From assembly GCA_036768485.1 (NCBI GenBank), contig JAVLUZ010000340.1:2973886-3037885 (forward strand): a DNA stretch of 64,000 bases. Reading direction: 5' to 3'. How positions within the stretch are numbered: position 1 is the stretch's first letter; every line of letters begins with the position of its first letter. The notes beneath the pieces are model-generated. The model was not told the DNA's origin. It saw only the letters and a program-made list of their open reading frames with translations, and ran no database searches. The position numbers were made by a program, and so were the translations under genes. Positions 34,888 to 47,434 of this stretch are shown one piece after another. This stretch comes from Mermis nigrescens. Lineage: Eukaryota; Nematoda; Enoplea; Mermithida; Mermithidae.

Positions 34888-36005
34888 GCCGCTGATTATA
34901 CTTCGATTTTTTGCATTGTTTAGATAACGTCTGGTTTTTAACATAGTTTGCGATTTTTGGCATATAACATAGGGAGATTTTTCACTATGTTATATGCCAC
35001 AATCCAAGTATATTCCCCTTTTTTGTTCCATAGGAGCATTTTTCTTTGCTAGTACCCTACTTTTAATTAGCAAGATTTGGAAATACAATACTAGATTTCA
35101 TTTACTGTGTGGTTCTTCTAATGATTGAATGGTTTAAACTGTACAAAGCTACCAGTTGTAGAAGAAACAAACATTCTGACTAGTAATTCTTATGTTACGT
35201 AGAACATCCTGTAAAGAAATATGCTTCCAAAAATTTCTAGAGCTAAACTTAATTTACATTTTAAACTTTACACAAGAGTGTGGAAAATTTTAGTGGGATT
35301 AACAATTTCGATATTGCTCTGATATAATGATCAGCATTTAACTATTAAGAAATGGAACCTCTATAATGTTCTAAGAACAAATTAACATTAGGTGTTAATC
35401 ACTTTACACTACTCTTCATGCGCCCCTAGCAGACGTATCACATCTGTTTCCATGTATATTTTACGACTTTAGGGAAAAAATAAGTTACTGTGAGGCTCTA
35501 GAATGAAGCTTATTATATAGTGTAAACTTTACACTAGCAACGAGTGTAAAGAAGATTTTAGTCGGATTTGTAATTTCGATATTACTCGGATGAAAAAATT
35601 ACGTCTCCATAACGGTTTAATGACAAATAGAAACAGATGTAAACCACTTTACATCACTGTTGAGTGTAAACATGCGCGCCCAGCTGACGTCCCTTATTTA
35701 ATTCTATGTGAATTTTCAGATTTCGGCAAAAAATTTAGGTTTTTGCAAAGCTCTAGAACGAAGATAAACCACTTTACATCACTGTTGAGTGTAAACAAAC
35801 GCGCATAGCTGACGTCCCTTATTTGATTCCAAGTAAATTTTCAGATTTTGGCAAAAAATTAAGGTTTTCGCAAAACTCTAGAACGAAGATTAATTAGCAG
35901 TGTAAACTTTACACAACCGCCTAGTGTAAAGAGGATTTTATTCCGATTTGTTAATCTGATATTACTCGGATATTATTATCAACATATATGGAAAAATTGC
36001 ATGTC
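34888..36005. repeat. Right arm of the large inverted repeat, with internal duplication
   Basis: It is the inverted copy of 33000-33905. It is longer because a block of about 120-250 bp with GTGTAAACCACTTTACATCA, then CTGACGTCCCTTATTT, is repeated (35,630-35,750 and 35,765-35,880). Each block carries facing GTGTAAA/TTTACAC pairs. Confidence 0.8.
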
Positions 36006-37260
36006 TACAATGGTCTGAGGACAAATAAACAATGAGTGTAAACTACTTTACATCACTGTTGGATGTAAACAAACACGCCTACGTGACGTCTCACATTTCA
36101 TTCTTTGAAAATTTCTAGACTCCAGGAAGAAATTAGGTTTCTGGGATGCTCAAAAACGAAGATAATACACATGTAGTGTAAACTTTAAGTAAACACCTAG
36201 TGTAAAGAAGATTTTGGTCAGATTCAATATTTTGATATTGTACCGATATTACGATTAATATTTACGAAAAAATTAAGTCTCCATAATGTTCTATGGGCAA
36301 ACTAACAATAGGTGTAAACCACTTTACAACACTGTAGAGTGTAAACATATGCGCCAGACTGGCACATCAAATTTGTTTCCTGGTCCATTTCTAGACTTGA
36401 TAATCGTGTCCCTGACTCATAACCGGAGAAGCAGGCAGAAAAAACAAGACAGAAACGCATTTTAAACACCAAATTTTTGACTTTACAATCGCAATATTGA
36501 AATATTGATGTATAGACAATTTGCTTTGACATGCACCCGAAATAAAGCACTTTATTTTTATTCTATCGGACTTATCCCGACTTCTGGACGGAGAAAAAGG
36601 CGAACAAAAAATGCAACAAAAACGTATTTTCCATCATTTAGAACACTGTAAACTTTAAAATTCCGTACCGAACTCCCCATTGAGTTTAAAGAAATTCGGT
36701 TTGGTACACTTTGTAGCTTTCAAATTGTAGTACATTTCTGTGTGCCAAAATCCTCTTGCAAAAATTATTTGGTATGATTCATTAATCAAAATTCGGAAAA
36801 TCGTATTTTTCGCCCATTTTTCAACTCTGATTTCGAACTTTACACCCCCATAAATAACTCAATATTACGTTTTGTTAAATTCGGTTTGCTGCGATGTGTA
36901 GCATCTGAAAGGCACTTTATTACTGCTGTATTCAATTTATCCTGACTCATAAGCGGGAAAAAATTTGGCAGAGAAATCTTAGGTAAAATCCGTTTTTTAC
37001 ACCATCAACTAGAGTGTAAACTTTAAACCCCAGGATCTAACTCACCATAGAGCGCAGAAGGGTTTGCTTATATGCAGAATGTAGCCCTTCATCCGCTCTA
37101 CATTTCTGTCAAAAGACATTTTAAAAAACTCATAACGGGAGTTAGCATCAGACATAAGCAGGTTGAAAACTCGACCAAAATGTGCTTTTTCACCCCCAGA
37201 TTTTCACACTCTTTACACTCCCATTCGAGAACTAATGCGAATTTTAACAAACAAAAAAAA
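36006..37260. repeat. Degenerate continuation of GTGTAAA/TTTACAC repeats
   Basis: Units of the right-arm repeat continue with falling similarity (GTGTAAACTACTTTACATCA near 36040, GTGTAAACCACTTTACAACA near 36313, GAGTGTAAACTTTAAA near 37010, CTTTACACTCCC near 37210). No gene is visible. Probably an expanded tandem subterminal region of the same transposon family. Confidence 0.55.
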
Positions 37261-37580
37261 ACGATTTGGAAAATCCCTTCCGCTATAAATTTGTGCCATT
37301 AATTTATTTGAGGATTTAATACTGTGTTGTCCACATGCCGTCTAAAAAACCTCCCAAAATTCATCCTATGTTATAACGTTACACAAAAACATTACACCTC
37401 CTTTACACAGCTAGTTTTAGGTTTCAAGAAAAACAAAAAAACATGGGCAGCGAATTTTTTTATTATCTATCTTTTAAAAAAACCGCACCTTCTAGATGTG
37501 TCCTGTTATAGCTGTAGGGGGTGTGCACAGGTGTTAGGGGTACCCAAGTATATTAAAGGTACGCGCTAACGCGCTGCCTA

Positions 37581-39405
<1,825 letters not shown>

Positions 39406-40395
39406 ATGAGGGGATTTTTTTAAAAACATCAAAATTATGGATTTTTTTAAAATCGCATCAAAATTACGGATTTTATAAAATAACACCAAAATTACGGATT
39501 TAAAAAAAACAATCAAAATTATTGATTTTTCAAGAAACATCGAAATTATGAATTTTTTAAAAACATTAAGATTAAGGATTTTTTTAAAACATCATATTCT
39601 ATGTGGCGGGATCCTGAAATATCAACATTAGAAAAATTTTTTTTGAAACATCAAAATTACATTTTATTGATGTGACCGGCGCGAAGCCTCGAAAGTCTTC
39701 AGCATTTGTGCAGCCTGTTGATGCGAAGTGCAAAATGTTTTTGGATTTTTACAGCCAGCTGTTACCTGCTAGTGCTAATATTGTTTTTTTATTATCTGCT
39801 TTTGTTTGTAAAGTCAAATTTAAATTTAATAGGTAAAACAGACTCGGGCAATGCAGATTCCAAGAAAAACAATTTTTTATTTTACATAAATAAAAAATTA
39901 TTTGTTGTTCTTAAAAAAATTGATAATTTTGATGTTTTTGAAAAATCCATAATTTTGCTGTATTAAAAAAATTCATAATTTTGATGCTTCTTCAGAAAAT
40001 CCTTATTTTTGACATTTTTAATAAAATGTGTAGCCTGAAGTTTTAAAAAATCTAATCCTTATGTTCTTAAAAAAATCCATAATCTTGATGTTTTTAAAAA
40101 ATCCATAATTTTGATGTTTCAAAAAAAATTTCCCTCCATAATTTTGATGTTTTTTTTATTAATCCGTAATTTTGGTGTCATTTTAAAAAATCCGTAATTT
40201 TGATGTGATTTTAAAAAATCCATAATTTTGATGTTTTTAAAAAAAATCCATAATTTTGATGTTTTTTTAAAAAATCCATGTTTTTTTAAAAAGAATCCAT
40301 AATTTTGATGTTATTTTAAAAAATCCATAATTTTGATGTTTTTTAAAAAATCGATAATTTTGATGTTTCAAAAAATTTCCATAATGTTGGTGTTT
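39406..40395. repeat. Inverted minisatellite, ACATCAAAATTA-type units
   Basis: The left half (39,406-39,665) repeats AACATCAAAATTACGGATTT at about 35-bp spacing. The right half (39,915-40,395) repeats the reverse complement, AAATCCATAATTTTGATGTT, roughly ten times. The spacer includes a GGCGCGAAGCC half-hairpin near 39684. The halves could pair into a long stem. Confidence 0.75.
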
Positions 40396-40800
40396 CATCG
40401 TGCCCTATCTTATAGCGTTGAGTATGCTATAGCATTGGGTACTTTATACCGTGTCATATCTTATAGCATTGGGTATGCTATACCGTATCCTATCTTGTAG
40501 CATTAGGTATGTAAGCATTGGGTATGTTATACAGTATCCTATCTCATAGCATTGGGTACGGTACACCGTGTCCCATCTTGTAGCATTGAGTATCTTAAAT
40601 GTTATACCGTGTCATCTAAGCATTAGGTATCTCATAGCATTGGATATGTTATACCATGTCCTATCTTATTGCATTGTGTATGTTATAGAATTGGATATAT
40701 TATACCGTGTCCTATCTTATAGCATTGCATTGCTTATAGCATTGGTTATGTTATACCGTGTCCTATTTAATAACATTGGGTATGTTATTGCGTTATTCGG
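40396..40800. repeat. Minisatellite of about 40 bp (TAGCATTGGGTATG)
   Basis: Around nine to ten imperfect copies of TATAGCATTGGGTATGTTAT followed by ACCGTGTCCTATCT. Open frames across it are repeat translations. Confidence 0.8.
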
Positions 40801-40872
40801 TTAAACCCGCAATACTGAGGTTTCGTAATGGTAAACGTAGGAGGGCATCCTGCATAACACATTGGTGGGTGG

Positions 40873-41127
40873 CACACCTGGGCGTGGGGGTTTGGGGGTA
40901 TGCACCCCCAGAAACCAAAATACCCCCACAGAAATCAAAATACCCCCCAGAATTCAATTTTTGAAAATTTTTTCGTTTTTTCGCAATTTTTTGATGCCAA
41001 TGGATAGTGCTTGATGAGAAACGTCGGCAAATGGTGTTTTTATCGCCATACCACCATTTTTAAGGCCATTTTTCGACCTTCAAAAAATCTTGCACCCCCC
41101 CTAGAATTTTCTTTCTGCCCACGTATG
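40873..41127 (-). mobile_element. hAT-type MITE, family A, copy 6
   Basis: A reverse-oriented 255-bp copy with a perfect 8-bp duplication GTGGGTGG (40865-40872 and 41128-41135). Ends CACACCTGGGCG and CATACGTGGGCAG. Family core intact, so a young copy. Confidence 0.87.
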
Positions 41128-41436
41128 GTGGGTGGGTGTAAAACGACTATGCTTACAACGTGGAGTTGACTAACCGTTGTTAACCGGTTTGGTACCTGAA
41201 AAATCGGCCATCTCCCGAAAACGCCTATACTTATAGCACGGGAAGATACGCCGCTTCAACACTGCATAGGGTGAACGGCTGTGAATGGTCGAATTTCAAT
41301 GTCGCTACGGCTCCTTCCCCCATTGGACCGACCTCGGCCCAAAATATCAGCCCACCAAATTTCATTGGGCCGGAGCCAACCCGGCACAAACATACGAACA
41401 TACATACAAACAAACAAACTTTCAAAAATATATAGT

Positions 41437-41581
<145 letters not shown>

Positions 41582-42158
41582 CGGACAGATGACTAATGTT
41601 AATGAATAATAGTCAGTTGTAGATTTGGGACTGTCTAAGAGAGCTGTACATTAAATTTTCCAAAAGTACAGTCACAAATTTGTATGTAGGTGCGAAATGA
41701 CGTTTTTGGCGTTTAACATTAGCGACTTTTATTCAAAATCTTCATTGAAGCAACATTTGTTCGAAAAATTATGGGAGTATCGACAACTTTGTGCGAAAAA
41801 ATTATTAAACTCTTCGGGTTTCGCGAAAATCCGACTCAAAGCGCCTAAAAATTGTTAAACTAATGCTGAACGACGTTTAGTAGGTTGATTTACTTCCCGA
41901 TTTCCTGTATGTATAGCATTTGACGCCAAATGTCGTAAATTTCTTGAAAGTAATGCTCGAAAATTTTTCTGCTCTTTAAATCTGCCCTTTAAATTGTTCC
42001 GAAAGTTATTCCATGAGCGCCGATTAAAATTATTTCAAACGAAAGACTCTTTATCTTATAAGCAAACAATATGGATACTGATGCACAGTTGCGATAGAAC
42101 GCATTTATTTTTAATTTACATATCAAGCTGACAAGTCATACAATCCCATATTTATGCT

Positions 42159-42963
42159 CAGGCCCGGATCCAGGGGGGCGGGGGGGCCTGCTCCCCCGCC
42201 CGAAATGGGAAATAATTTTTGTTTTTCTCAAGGGTCCCCCAAAGGGAAAAATGAAAAATTGGCGAAGTGGGTCTGAAACACCGCCAAAACAGGTTTTTAG
42301 CGTACTTTTGAGCTAGTAAACTCAAAATTTTCCGGCGCATAGCGCCGGATTTATTGTTTATATAAGGTTTTGTCTTCTAAATCGCTGAAAATCGCTCAAA
42401 TTTGAGTTAGACATAGAGAGTATGTCAATTTTTTCTAACGCTTTGCGCCGGTTTCATCGTTTAGCTATGGTTTTTGCCTTCTAGCTCACTCAAAACAGCT
42501 CAAATTTGAGGTTTGACATGGACAACGTGAAATTTTTCCGGCGCTTAGCGCCGTATTTATTGTTTATATAGGTTTTTTGTCTTCTGACCCGCTCAAAACC
42601 ACTCAAATTTGAACTTGACATGCAGAATATGTCAATTTTTTTGGCGCTTGGAGCCGAATTATTCGTTATCCGTATTGTTTTTCTCTGTAAAGCATAATGA
42701 TTGAGTATAAAGGCAAGAGCTAAGAAATAATTCGTCAATTAAGTGATGAGAAATCCGCTCACATCATAAATTTGCTGTATATCAATATGAAATAAAGTGA
42801 AAATTTTTTAATTTTTTTGTTGAAATTTTTCTTCACCGTCGTATAGAGCTCGCCGATATACGTTCAAAACTGTCTTTATATTCGCATATCCCCTAATGGT
42901 TCTCGAGATATCTGGCCTTAAAAATTTTCGCCCCCCTGAAATAAAATCCTGGATACGGGCCTG
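42159..42963. mobile_element. hAT-type MITE, family C, beside a splice donor
   Basis: Ends CAGGCCCGGATCCAGG and CAGGCCCGTATCCAGG (inverted) bound 805 bp. A perfect 8-bp duplication TTTATGCT flanks it (42151-42158 and 42964-42971). Three repeats of a GGCGCxTAGCGCC-type hairpin followed by a TATTGTTTATAT block lie inside (42335, 42440, 42540), plus a degenerate fourth. The right end is only a few bases from the donor GTAAGC of the DEG/ENaC exon, so it lies inside that intron. Confidence 0.88.
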
Positions 42964-42974
42964 TTTATGCTTAC

Positions 42975-43337
42975 CCATTTCGGCTGCATTTCAGCTAGAG
43001 TTTTGTTGTAATCATCTTCGTTGAAAACATAATCGCCGAACACCTCACGAAATATTCTGAACAATCCAAAACCGAAAAATGATCGCAGATATTTCACTAG
43101 CTGCTCATCTGTGGCTTTTTGTTTGTCGATTACATTGAAAGGACAGACATATAATTGAGGAAAAGACCGGTTGCCGAGGGGCAACACGGAATAAGTCGTC
43201 GATATTGGACTGTTCAGGAACGTTAGTATAGTCCCCCTGATTTCGAATGCGAGAATAATACTGGCGAAGACCAACACAAATATCCAAAAGCATCGCAGAA
43301 GGCATTGCTGAATACGAGCATGCTTTAATTTGCTTTC
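42975..43337 (-). CDS. DEG/ENaC (degenerin/ASIC-like) channel exon, N-terminal part
   Basis: A single - strand frame encodes RCFWIFVLVFASIILAF (first membrane segment), then TTYSVLPLGNRSFPQLYVCP and FNVIDKQ, then a charged stretch ending AEMQPKW. A hydrophobic TM1 followed by F-P-x-L/V-x-x-C-x-x-N/F is the start of the DEG/ENaC extracellular domain. These are amiloride-type sodium or acid-gated channels. The exon ends in phase 0 at TGG followed by donor GTAAGC (- strand). The acceptor side is uncertain: TTTTTCACTTCAG ends at 43341 but would put a stop in this frame, so the true acceptor may be the AG a few bases inside. A Polinton lies 550 bp upstream. Confidence 0.65.
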
Positions 43338-43340
43338 TCA

Positions 43341-43883
43341 CTGAAGTGAAAAACTGACCACCCGTGCTTAATGGGAGGCGCGAGTCTAAGGTCGCCCATA
43401 GTGGCTAAGACAGGGCCGCTAAAAAGTTCCGGAAAAATGGATATCAAACATGTTTTTGCGTCCTTAAATGGAAAAATCATTCGGCTAGGTAAATTTATGA
43501 TTCAGATTTTTATTTCCTGAAGCATTTTTATGATATATCCAAGGTGCTTCGAAAAGGGTAGAGTCAGGCCCCCTTCTCTCGATAAATATTTCCAGCTTAA
43601 TTCACCGTGGTCACATTTTCTACTCAATATATTAATCAACTTTGAGAAATTGTTATGCACACATGAAAACGTGATATGAAGGCGTGGCCAGTGGCGGATC
43701 TAGGATTTTTCTAAGAGGGGGTCGGTACCCCAACTTTTCCAAAGACGGTTAAAAATAGGTCCACAAATGTGCCCTTTGCACGCAAAATAACGTTTTTTAG
43801 CCGTTTTAGATTGTCTACCTTAATTTAAAATCGCTTTTCACGCAAAATATCTTCGGAAAGTTTTTAAATTTTCAATATTTAAG
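43341..43883. other. Flank between DEG/ENaC exon and Polinton
   Basis: No gene seen. GTGGCGGATCTAGGATTTTT near 43690 resembles the end of another short DNA transposon, but its partner end was not found. Confidence 0.35.
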
Positions 43884-43889
43884 CTTATA
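43884..43889. other. Left target-site duplication of the Polinton
   Basis: CTTATA precedes the AGTAGTATAGCC terminus and is repeated exactly at 53604-53609. A 6-bp duplication is diagnostic of Polinton integrases. Confidence 0.9.
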
Positions 43890-44263
43890 AGTAGTATAGC
43901 CTGCGACCCTGGGGGGCAGTTCCGGAACTATATAGTTCTGGAACTAGGTTCGGGAACTTTTTTCCTGTGTTATAGTATAAGCAAACGTGGTAGGCAGCTG
44001 AAAAACGGGGGTTAAAACGTGCGCCCTGGCTTTGACAATGCGCGCCCTGAGGGGGTTCCTGTGTTATAATATAGGCGGGGGTGAAGGGGTGCGCCCTGAG
44101 TGCGCCCTGGGTATTTTGCGGAAAAATAGTTGTTCCTGGGGGATGGGGTATTTCCGGAACTTGGATAGTGGGGGCGGTAGGGTGCCCGTAAGCTTAAGGG
44201 GAGCAGTCCCTGGGGGAGGGGTAGTTTGGGAATCCTGTGAGGGTTGAATTCGGGAACTTGAAC
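43890..44263. repeat. Left terminal inverted repeat of the Polinton
   Basis: Pairs with the right terminus in the order GTAGTATAGCCTGCGACCCT, TTCGGGAACTTTTTTCCTGT, GTGCGCCCTGGCT, GGGGGTTCC...TGTTATAATATAGGCGGG, then GTGCGCCCTGAGTGCGCCCT. Similarity is strong to about 44160 and weaker inside. A small palindrome around TATATA (GGAACTATATAGTTC, near 43927) lies just inside the end. The sequence is markedly richer in G than the surrounding genome. Confidence 0.88.
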
Positions 44264-44610
44264 ACCCTCATAATGAGTCATAGTGTAAAGTAATTTTTTC
44301 TTGTTTTTTAGGAAGAAGAGCCGAAAGGAAAAGAAGAAAGGTGAGTACCTATCTGCCGGTCGGCCACCTTGACGTTGGTGAGTAGGCTTATAAAACCAAG
44401 AGCCCACCATTTCTCTTTTGCATATTTACGCCAGGTTGTGTTACCCTAATATTCTTTACACCAGCCCAGACCGTCCTCCCCCCATCGCTTCAAACTTTGC
44501 ATCATGGGTACACCAGTGCACCCATGACCCCGGCCAGCACGGCGGGGACGTGTTGAAGCATCGCTGGCCATCTATTTTTTGTTTTTTTGTTTTTTACGCT
44601 ATATACAAAA
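44264..44610. other. Polinton left subterminal region, no gene
   Basis: A T-rich tract then GGAAGAAGAGCCGAAAGG, followed by a region with a GTACACCAGTGCACC palindrome near 44505. No convincing reading frame. Confidence 0.4.
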
Positions 44611-44991
44611 TTACAACAACATATTATCGATACACGAAATAATATGTTCAAGTTCATGTTCAATCATGTTGACATTTTCCCAAAGAGGCGCATGTTCGGG
44701 CTTCAGGCACTGGAACATGTGATGGTATAGGTACGGCTCACTGTAGTCCCAGGCGCGTTTTATAGCCAAGGCTAGGAACCAAAATCCGCGGACCTTTCGT
44801 TTGCCCGTAAAATTCCGAGCGATATTGTAAGCTCGGGCAGCTGCCTTCCATTGTTCTTTCCGATGATCGTTGGAGCGATTCCAAAAGTAAGAGGCCACAT
44901 GCGCCTAATCCTTGTTTCGGTAGGGCACTAAATTATACATAAAGGCTAGTTGAGTACAAAAATCAACGAAATTTTCTTCAGCAACGTGCAT
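44611..44991 (-). pseudogene. Polinton small gene of unknown function, in-frame stop
   Basis: From an ATG at 44991 the - strand reads MHVAEENFVDFCTQLAFMYN, then meets TAG at 44905-44907 (codon 29). It then continues in the same frame with VASYFWNRSNDHRKEQWKAA, ARNFTGKRKVRGFWFLALAI and a C-terminus rich in H, E and M ending at 44611. Total about 126 codons. The frame is open on both sides of one stop, which suggests a recent nonsense change. A minus-strand TATAAATA box lies at 45059-45066, 75 bases before the ATG. I recognise no family. It is transcribed divergently from the gene at 45185. Confidence 0.6.
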
Positions 44992-45058
44992 TTTTAAGCA
45001 ACCGACTAATCAGGACGCAAGTACAAAAACAACTGATGTGTTTTTCACTCTCTCGCCC

Positions 45059-45066
45059 TATTTATA
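45059..45066 (-). promoter_or_regulatory. TATAAATA box (minus strand) for the gene at 44991
   Basis: Exact TATAAATA on the - strand in the 193-bp divergent region between 44991 and 45185. The distance to the ATG is longer (75 bases) than for the other genes. Confidence 0.6.
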
Positions 45067-45145
45067 CTTTTTTCCGGAATAGGCGTTTAATGGAATATAT
45101 CAGCTCAAATTATGAATCATCAAATTTTACTTGTTTGCCTGAGTC

Positions 45146-45153
45146 TATAAATA
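45146..45153 (+). promoter_or_regulatory. TATAAATA box for the zinc-ribbon gene
   Basis: TATAAATA within GTCTATAAATACTAAT, 39 bases before the ATG at 45185. The same longer context recurs at 48606 (with A in place of the first G) and 49960. Confidence 0.75.
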
Positions 45154-45184
45154 CTAATATTTTGTTACTTAAAAAACAATAAAA

Positions 45185-45526
45185 ATGGAGGAGATACAGG
45201 AAATCAAAAAGCGTTCATTCGTGGACACGGAAAGGAAACCGTATGGGAGGTCAATAAAGCCGCCCATTGAGATATGTGGTCGTAATATGGAGAGGCCCAT
45301 GTACCCTTTGATGATTCAACTTTGTTATTCTTGCCAAAAAGCATCGTGTGAACGAGAATTTTTCGAAACAAACGGGGGTCGATGGTACATTAATATTCAG
45401 ATGTGCCCTAGATGTGGGGAATATAATAGAGCAGCGCAGGAGACTGGAACTAAAGTGCTCAAACGGTATGCAGCAGAAGCAGCCGAAGAACTAAAAGCTG
45501 AAATTGCTCAAGAAAAAAGTCTATAA
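45185..45526 (+). CDS. Polinton small protein with zinc-ribbon-like CxxC pair
   Basis: A 113-residue protein, complete. It contains C47-x2-C50 (LCYSC) and C74-x2-C77 (MCPRC), with an extra cysteine at 55, spaced like a small zinc ribbon. The C-terminal 35 residues are alanine/glutamate-rich and probably helical. I do not recognise a family. Zinc ribbons of this size occur in transcription factors and in nucleic-acid-binding viral proteins, so a role in the element's transcription is possible but is only inference. The stop codon TAA lies inside the next gene's TATAAATA box (45522-45529), so the two are tightly packed. Confidence 0.75.
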   Translation: MEEIQEIKKRSFVDTERKPYGRSIKPPIEICGRNMERPMYPLMIQLCYSCQKASCEREFFETNGGRWYINIQMCPRCGEYNRAAQETGTKVLKRYAAEAAEELKAEIAQEKSL

Positions 45527-45529
45527 ATA
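45522..45529 (+). promoter_or_regulatory. TATAAATA box overlapping a stop codon
   Basis: AGTCTATAAATATG: the TAA of the upstream gene (45524-45526) is part of the box. It lies 46 bases before the ATG at 45568. Confidence 0.75.
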
Positions 45530-45567
45530 TGAACCCACTAGCGTAATTTCAATAATCTCTTAAAAAC

Positions 45568-45895
45568 ATGGCTTCCCCCGGAGAGCTTACCTACCAGCAA
45601 TTTATCCTTAAGCTTGTTGAAAAAGCCTGTAAACGGTTTGTGACGAATCGTGATGTTCATAGTATAGGTGCGTTTTTTCTGGAGAATTGTTAATGATGAG
45701 TTTAAGGAGCAAAGAAAAGAAGAGCTCAAACGCGACGCGTTTTGGCAGTTTGCGTTGGACTTGAAAGATTGTATTCTGGAAAAGAAAATGGAACAGCTGT
45801 TCAGCCTATGGCAACAGTTCAATTCAAACGGGAAGAACCTGTTTGAAAATATGTACGATAATTGTATTTGGTACAACGTAAATTGTCTTATATAG
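45568..45895 (+). pseudogene. Polinton small gene, frameshifted in a T run
   Basis: An ATG at 45568 opens MASPGELTYQQFILKLVEKA and reads to a stop just after a run of six T (45673-45678). The +1 frame downstream carries a charged helical segment (VNDEFKEQRKEELKRDAFWQ) ending at 45895. The two parts look like one protein of about 109 residues disrupted near the T run, which could also be a sequencing or assembly error. Function unknown. The TATAAATA box is at 45522. Confidence 0.6.
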
Positions 45896-45904
45896 CTCTC
45901 CCAT

Positions 45905-45912
45905 TATAAATA
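45905..45912 (+). promoter_or_regulatory. TATAAATA box for the integrase gene
   Basis: Exact match 31 bases before the integrase ATG at 45936, in a 40-bp intergenic gap. Confidence 0.78.
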
Positions 45913-45935
45913 TTAAACTAGTTTTCTCGTAAAAA

Positions 45936-46979
45936 ATGGACAAAAAATTGAAAAAGTTGTATTACGATACTAAATCGGGGTACTCTGGTGTAAACCAGCT
46001 GTACCTCAGAGCCAAAAAAGTATTTCCGAAATCAAGAATAAAACAATGGTTAGAAAAGCAACCATCATATACTTTGCACAAACCTGCATTAAGAAAATAT
46101 TTGCGGAACAGGGTTTTAGTAAGCAGTATTGATGAACAGTGGCAAGCTGATCTGGTTGATCTCCAATCACTATCTCAGCATAATGATGGGTACAAGTATT
46201 TATTGAACTGTATAGACATTTTCTCAAAATACTCATGGTCTATACCCTTAAAAAGCAAATTTTCTAATGATATTGTTGAAGCTTTCCAGAAAATCTTTAA
46301 AGATCGAAAACCGTATAAATTACAGACTGATGCAGGTAAAGAATTCGTGAACAAAGAGTTTCAGAAATTTTTAAAATCTGAATCTGTTGACTTTTTTGTT
46401 ACTAAAAGCGAACTGAAAGCATCGGTAGTAGAACGATTTAATCGCACATTAAAAGAGAAAATGTGGCGGTACTTAACTAAAAAGAATACGTACAGGTACA
46501 TTGACGTCTTAGACAATCTCATGCATAATTATAATCATTCTATGCATAGAACTATAGGTACATTTCCAGCAAACGTTACGCCAAAAAACGAGCAAGAAAT
46601 TTTAAATAAAGCCTTTCGCATTACAAAAAAAGATGCAGTATTTAAGTTCAATGTTGGCGATAAGATACGTCTAAGTAAAGTTAAGCGCACTTTTGAAAAA
46701 GGATACTGGCCCAATTGGACTGAAGAATTTTATATCGTTAAAGAGAGATACGCTAGAACACCACCAGTGTATAGTTTAGAAGACCAAATGGGTGAAAAAT
46801 TAGAAGGTATTTTCTATGAACCAGAACTGCAAAAAATTGACGTTTCAACTGAAGATTTATTCATTGTCAAAAAAATTCTAAAAACTCGAAAACGCGGCAA
46901 CAAAACTGATTATTTTGTTCGATGGAGAGGTTACCCGCCCAAATTTGATTCTTGGGTCCCTGATCTGATAAACGTATAA
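45936..46979 (+). CDS. Polinton retrovirus-like integrase with chromodomain
   Basis: A 347-residue DDE integrase, full length and open. An N-terminal helical zinc-binding-like region is followed by the catalytic core: D72 in WQADLVDLQ, D132 in LQTDAGKEF and E166 in ASVVERFNR. The D132-E166 gap is 33 residues, slightly shorter than the D-35-E of most integrases. The C-terminal chromodomain (about 308-345, FIVKKILKTRKRGNKTDYFV then RWRGYPPKFDSWVP) may target chromatin. The enzyme would join the AG-ended termini to 6-bp-staggered target sites, which agrees with the observed duplication. The start is the first ATG after the TATAAATA box. It reads toward the TBP gene, which is convergent. Confidence 0.95.
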   Translation: MDKKLKKLYYDTKSGYSGVNQLYLRAKKVFPKSRIKQWLEKQPSYTLHKPALRKYLRNRVLVSSIDEQWQADLVDLQSLSQHNDGYKYLLNCIDIFSKYSWSIPLKSKFSNDIVEAFQKIFKDRKPYKLQTDAGKEFVNKEFQKFLKSESVDFFVTKSELKASVVERFNRTLKEKMWRYLTKKNTYRYIDVLDNLMHNYNHSMHRTIGTFPANVTPKNEQEILNKAFRITKKDAVFKFNVGDKIRLSKVKRTFEKGYWPNWTEEFYIVKERYARTPPVYSLEDQMGEKLEGIFYEPELQKIDVSTEDLFIVKKILKTRKRGNKTDYFVRWRGYPPKFDSWVPDLINV

Positions 46980-47434
46980 ATGGTAATTTTGAATCTGATT
47001 TTGAAACAGGAAAAATGGAGGCTGGTCATTGTTTCTTCAAGCAAATTGCAAAATGTCTACTTTTCTGACACGCTATTTTAGTCTTTTCAAGCTTTCATTA
47101 GGAAATGCTTAGAAAAAGGCGACGTGTGCACCCTGTCCAAGTTATGCCAGTATTTAAGCCCCAAGGCTGAATTTTATTCTGCTAATCTTTATGCAAAAAG
47201 CTTTATTATGATCACATTTCTTCATCTAAAAAGCGCAAATTTTTTGTAAAGTTTGGAAAATTTCTTGCAAAGTTTTGGAAAATTTTTGTAAAGTTTGAAA
47301 AATTTCTTGCAGAGTTTGGAATCAATTTTATATGCTTAAGGATAGCAAATTTGTAGACATTAGAAAATTTATTGTAAAGTTTGAAAAATTTCTTGCTGGA
47401 ATTGAAAAATTTTTGCAATGAATGAAACTTTAGT
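46980..47434. other. Convergent spacer with 21-bp-type repeats
   Basis: The 3' ends of the integrase and TBP genes face each other here. From about 47237 to 47420 the sequence is an irregular array of TTGTAAAGTTTGGAAAATTT units. Such arrays could separate convergent transcripts, but no function is known. Confidence 0.55.

Noticed and set aside
40568..40804. A leucine/valine-rich frame of 78 codons
   Set aside because: It is a translation of the 40-bp minisatellite.
42975..43340. A frameshift in the DEG/ENaC exon
   Set aside because: Two overlapping frames first suggested a break, but one frame is open through the whole membrane and extracellular segment.
46975..46982. TATAAATG at the integrase stop as a promoter
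   Set aside because: It is one base off the box and no gene starts at the expected distance downstream on that strand.
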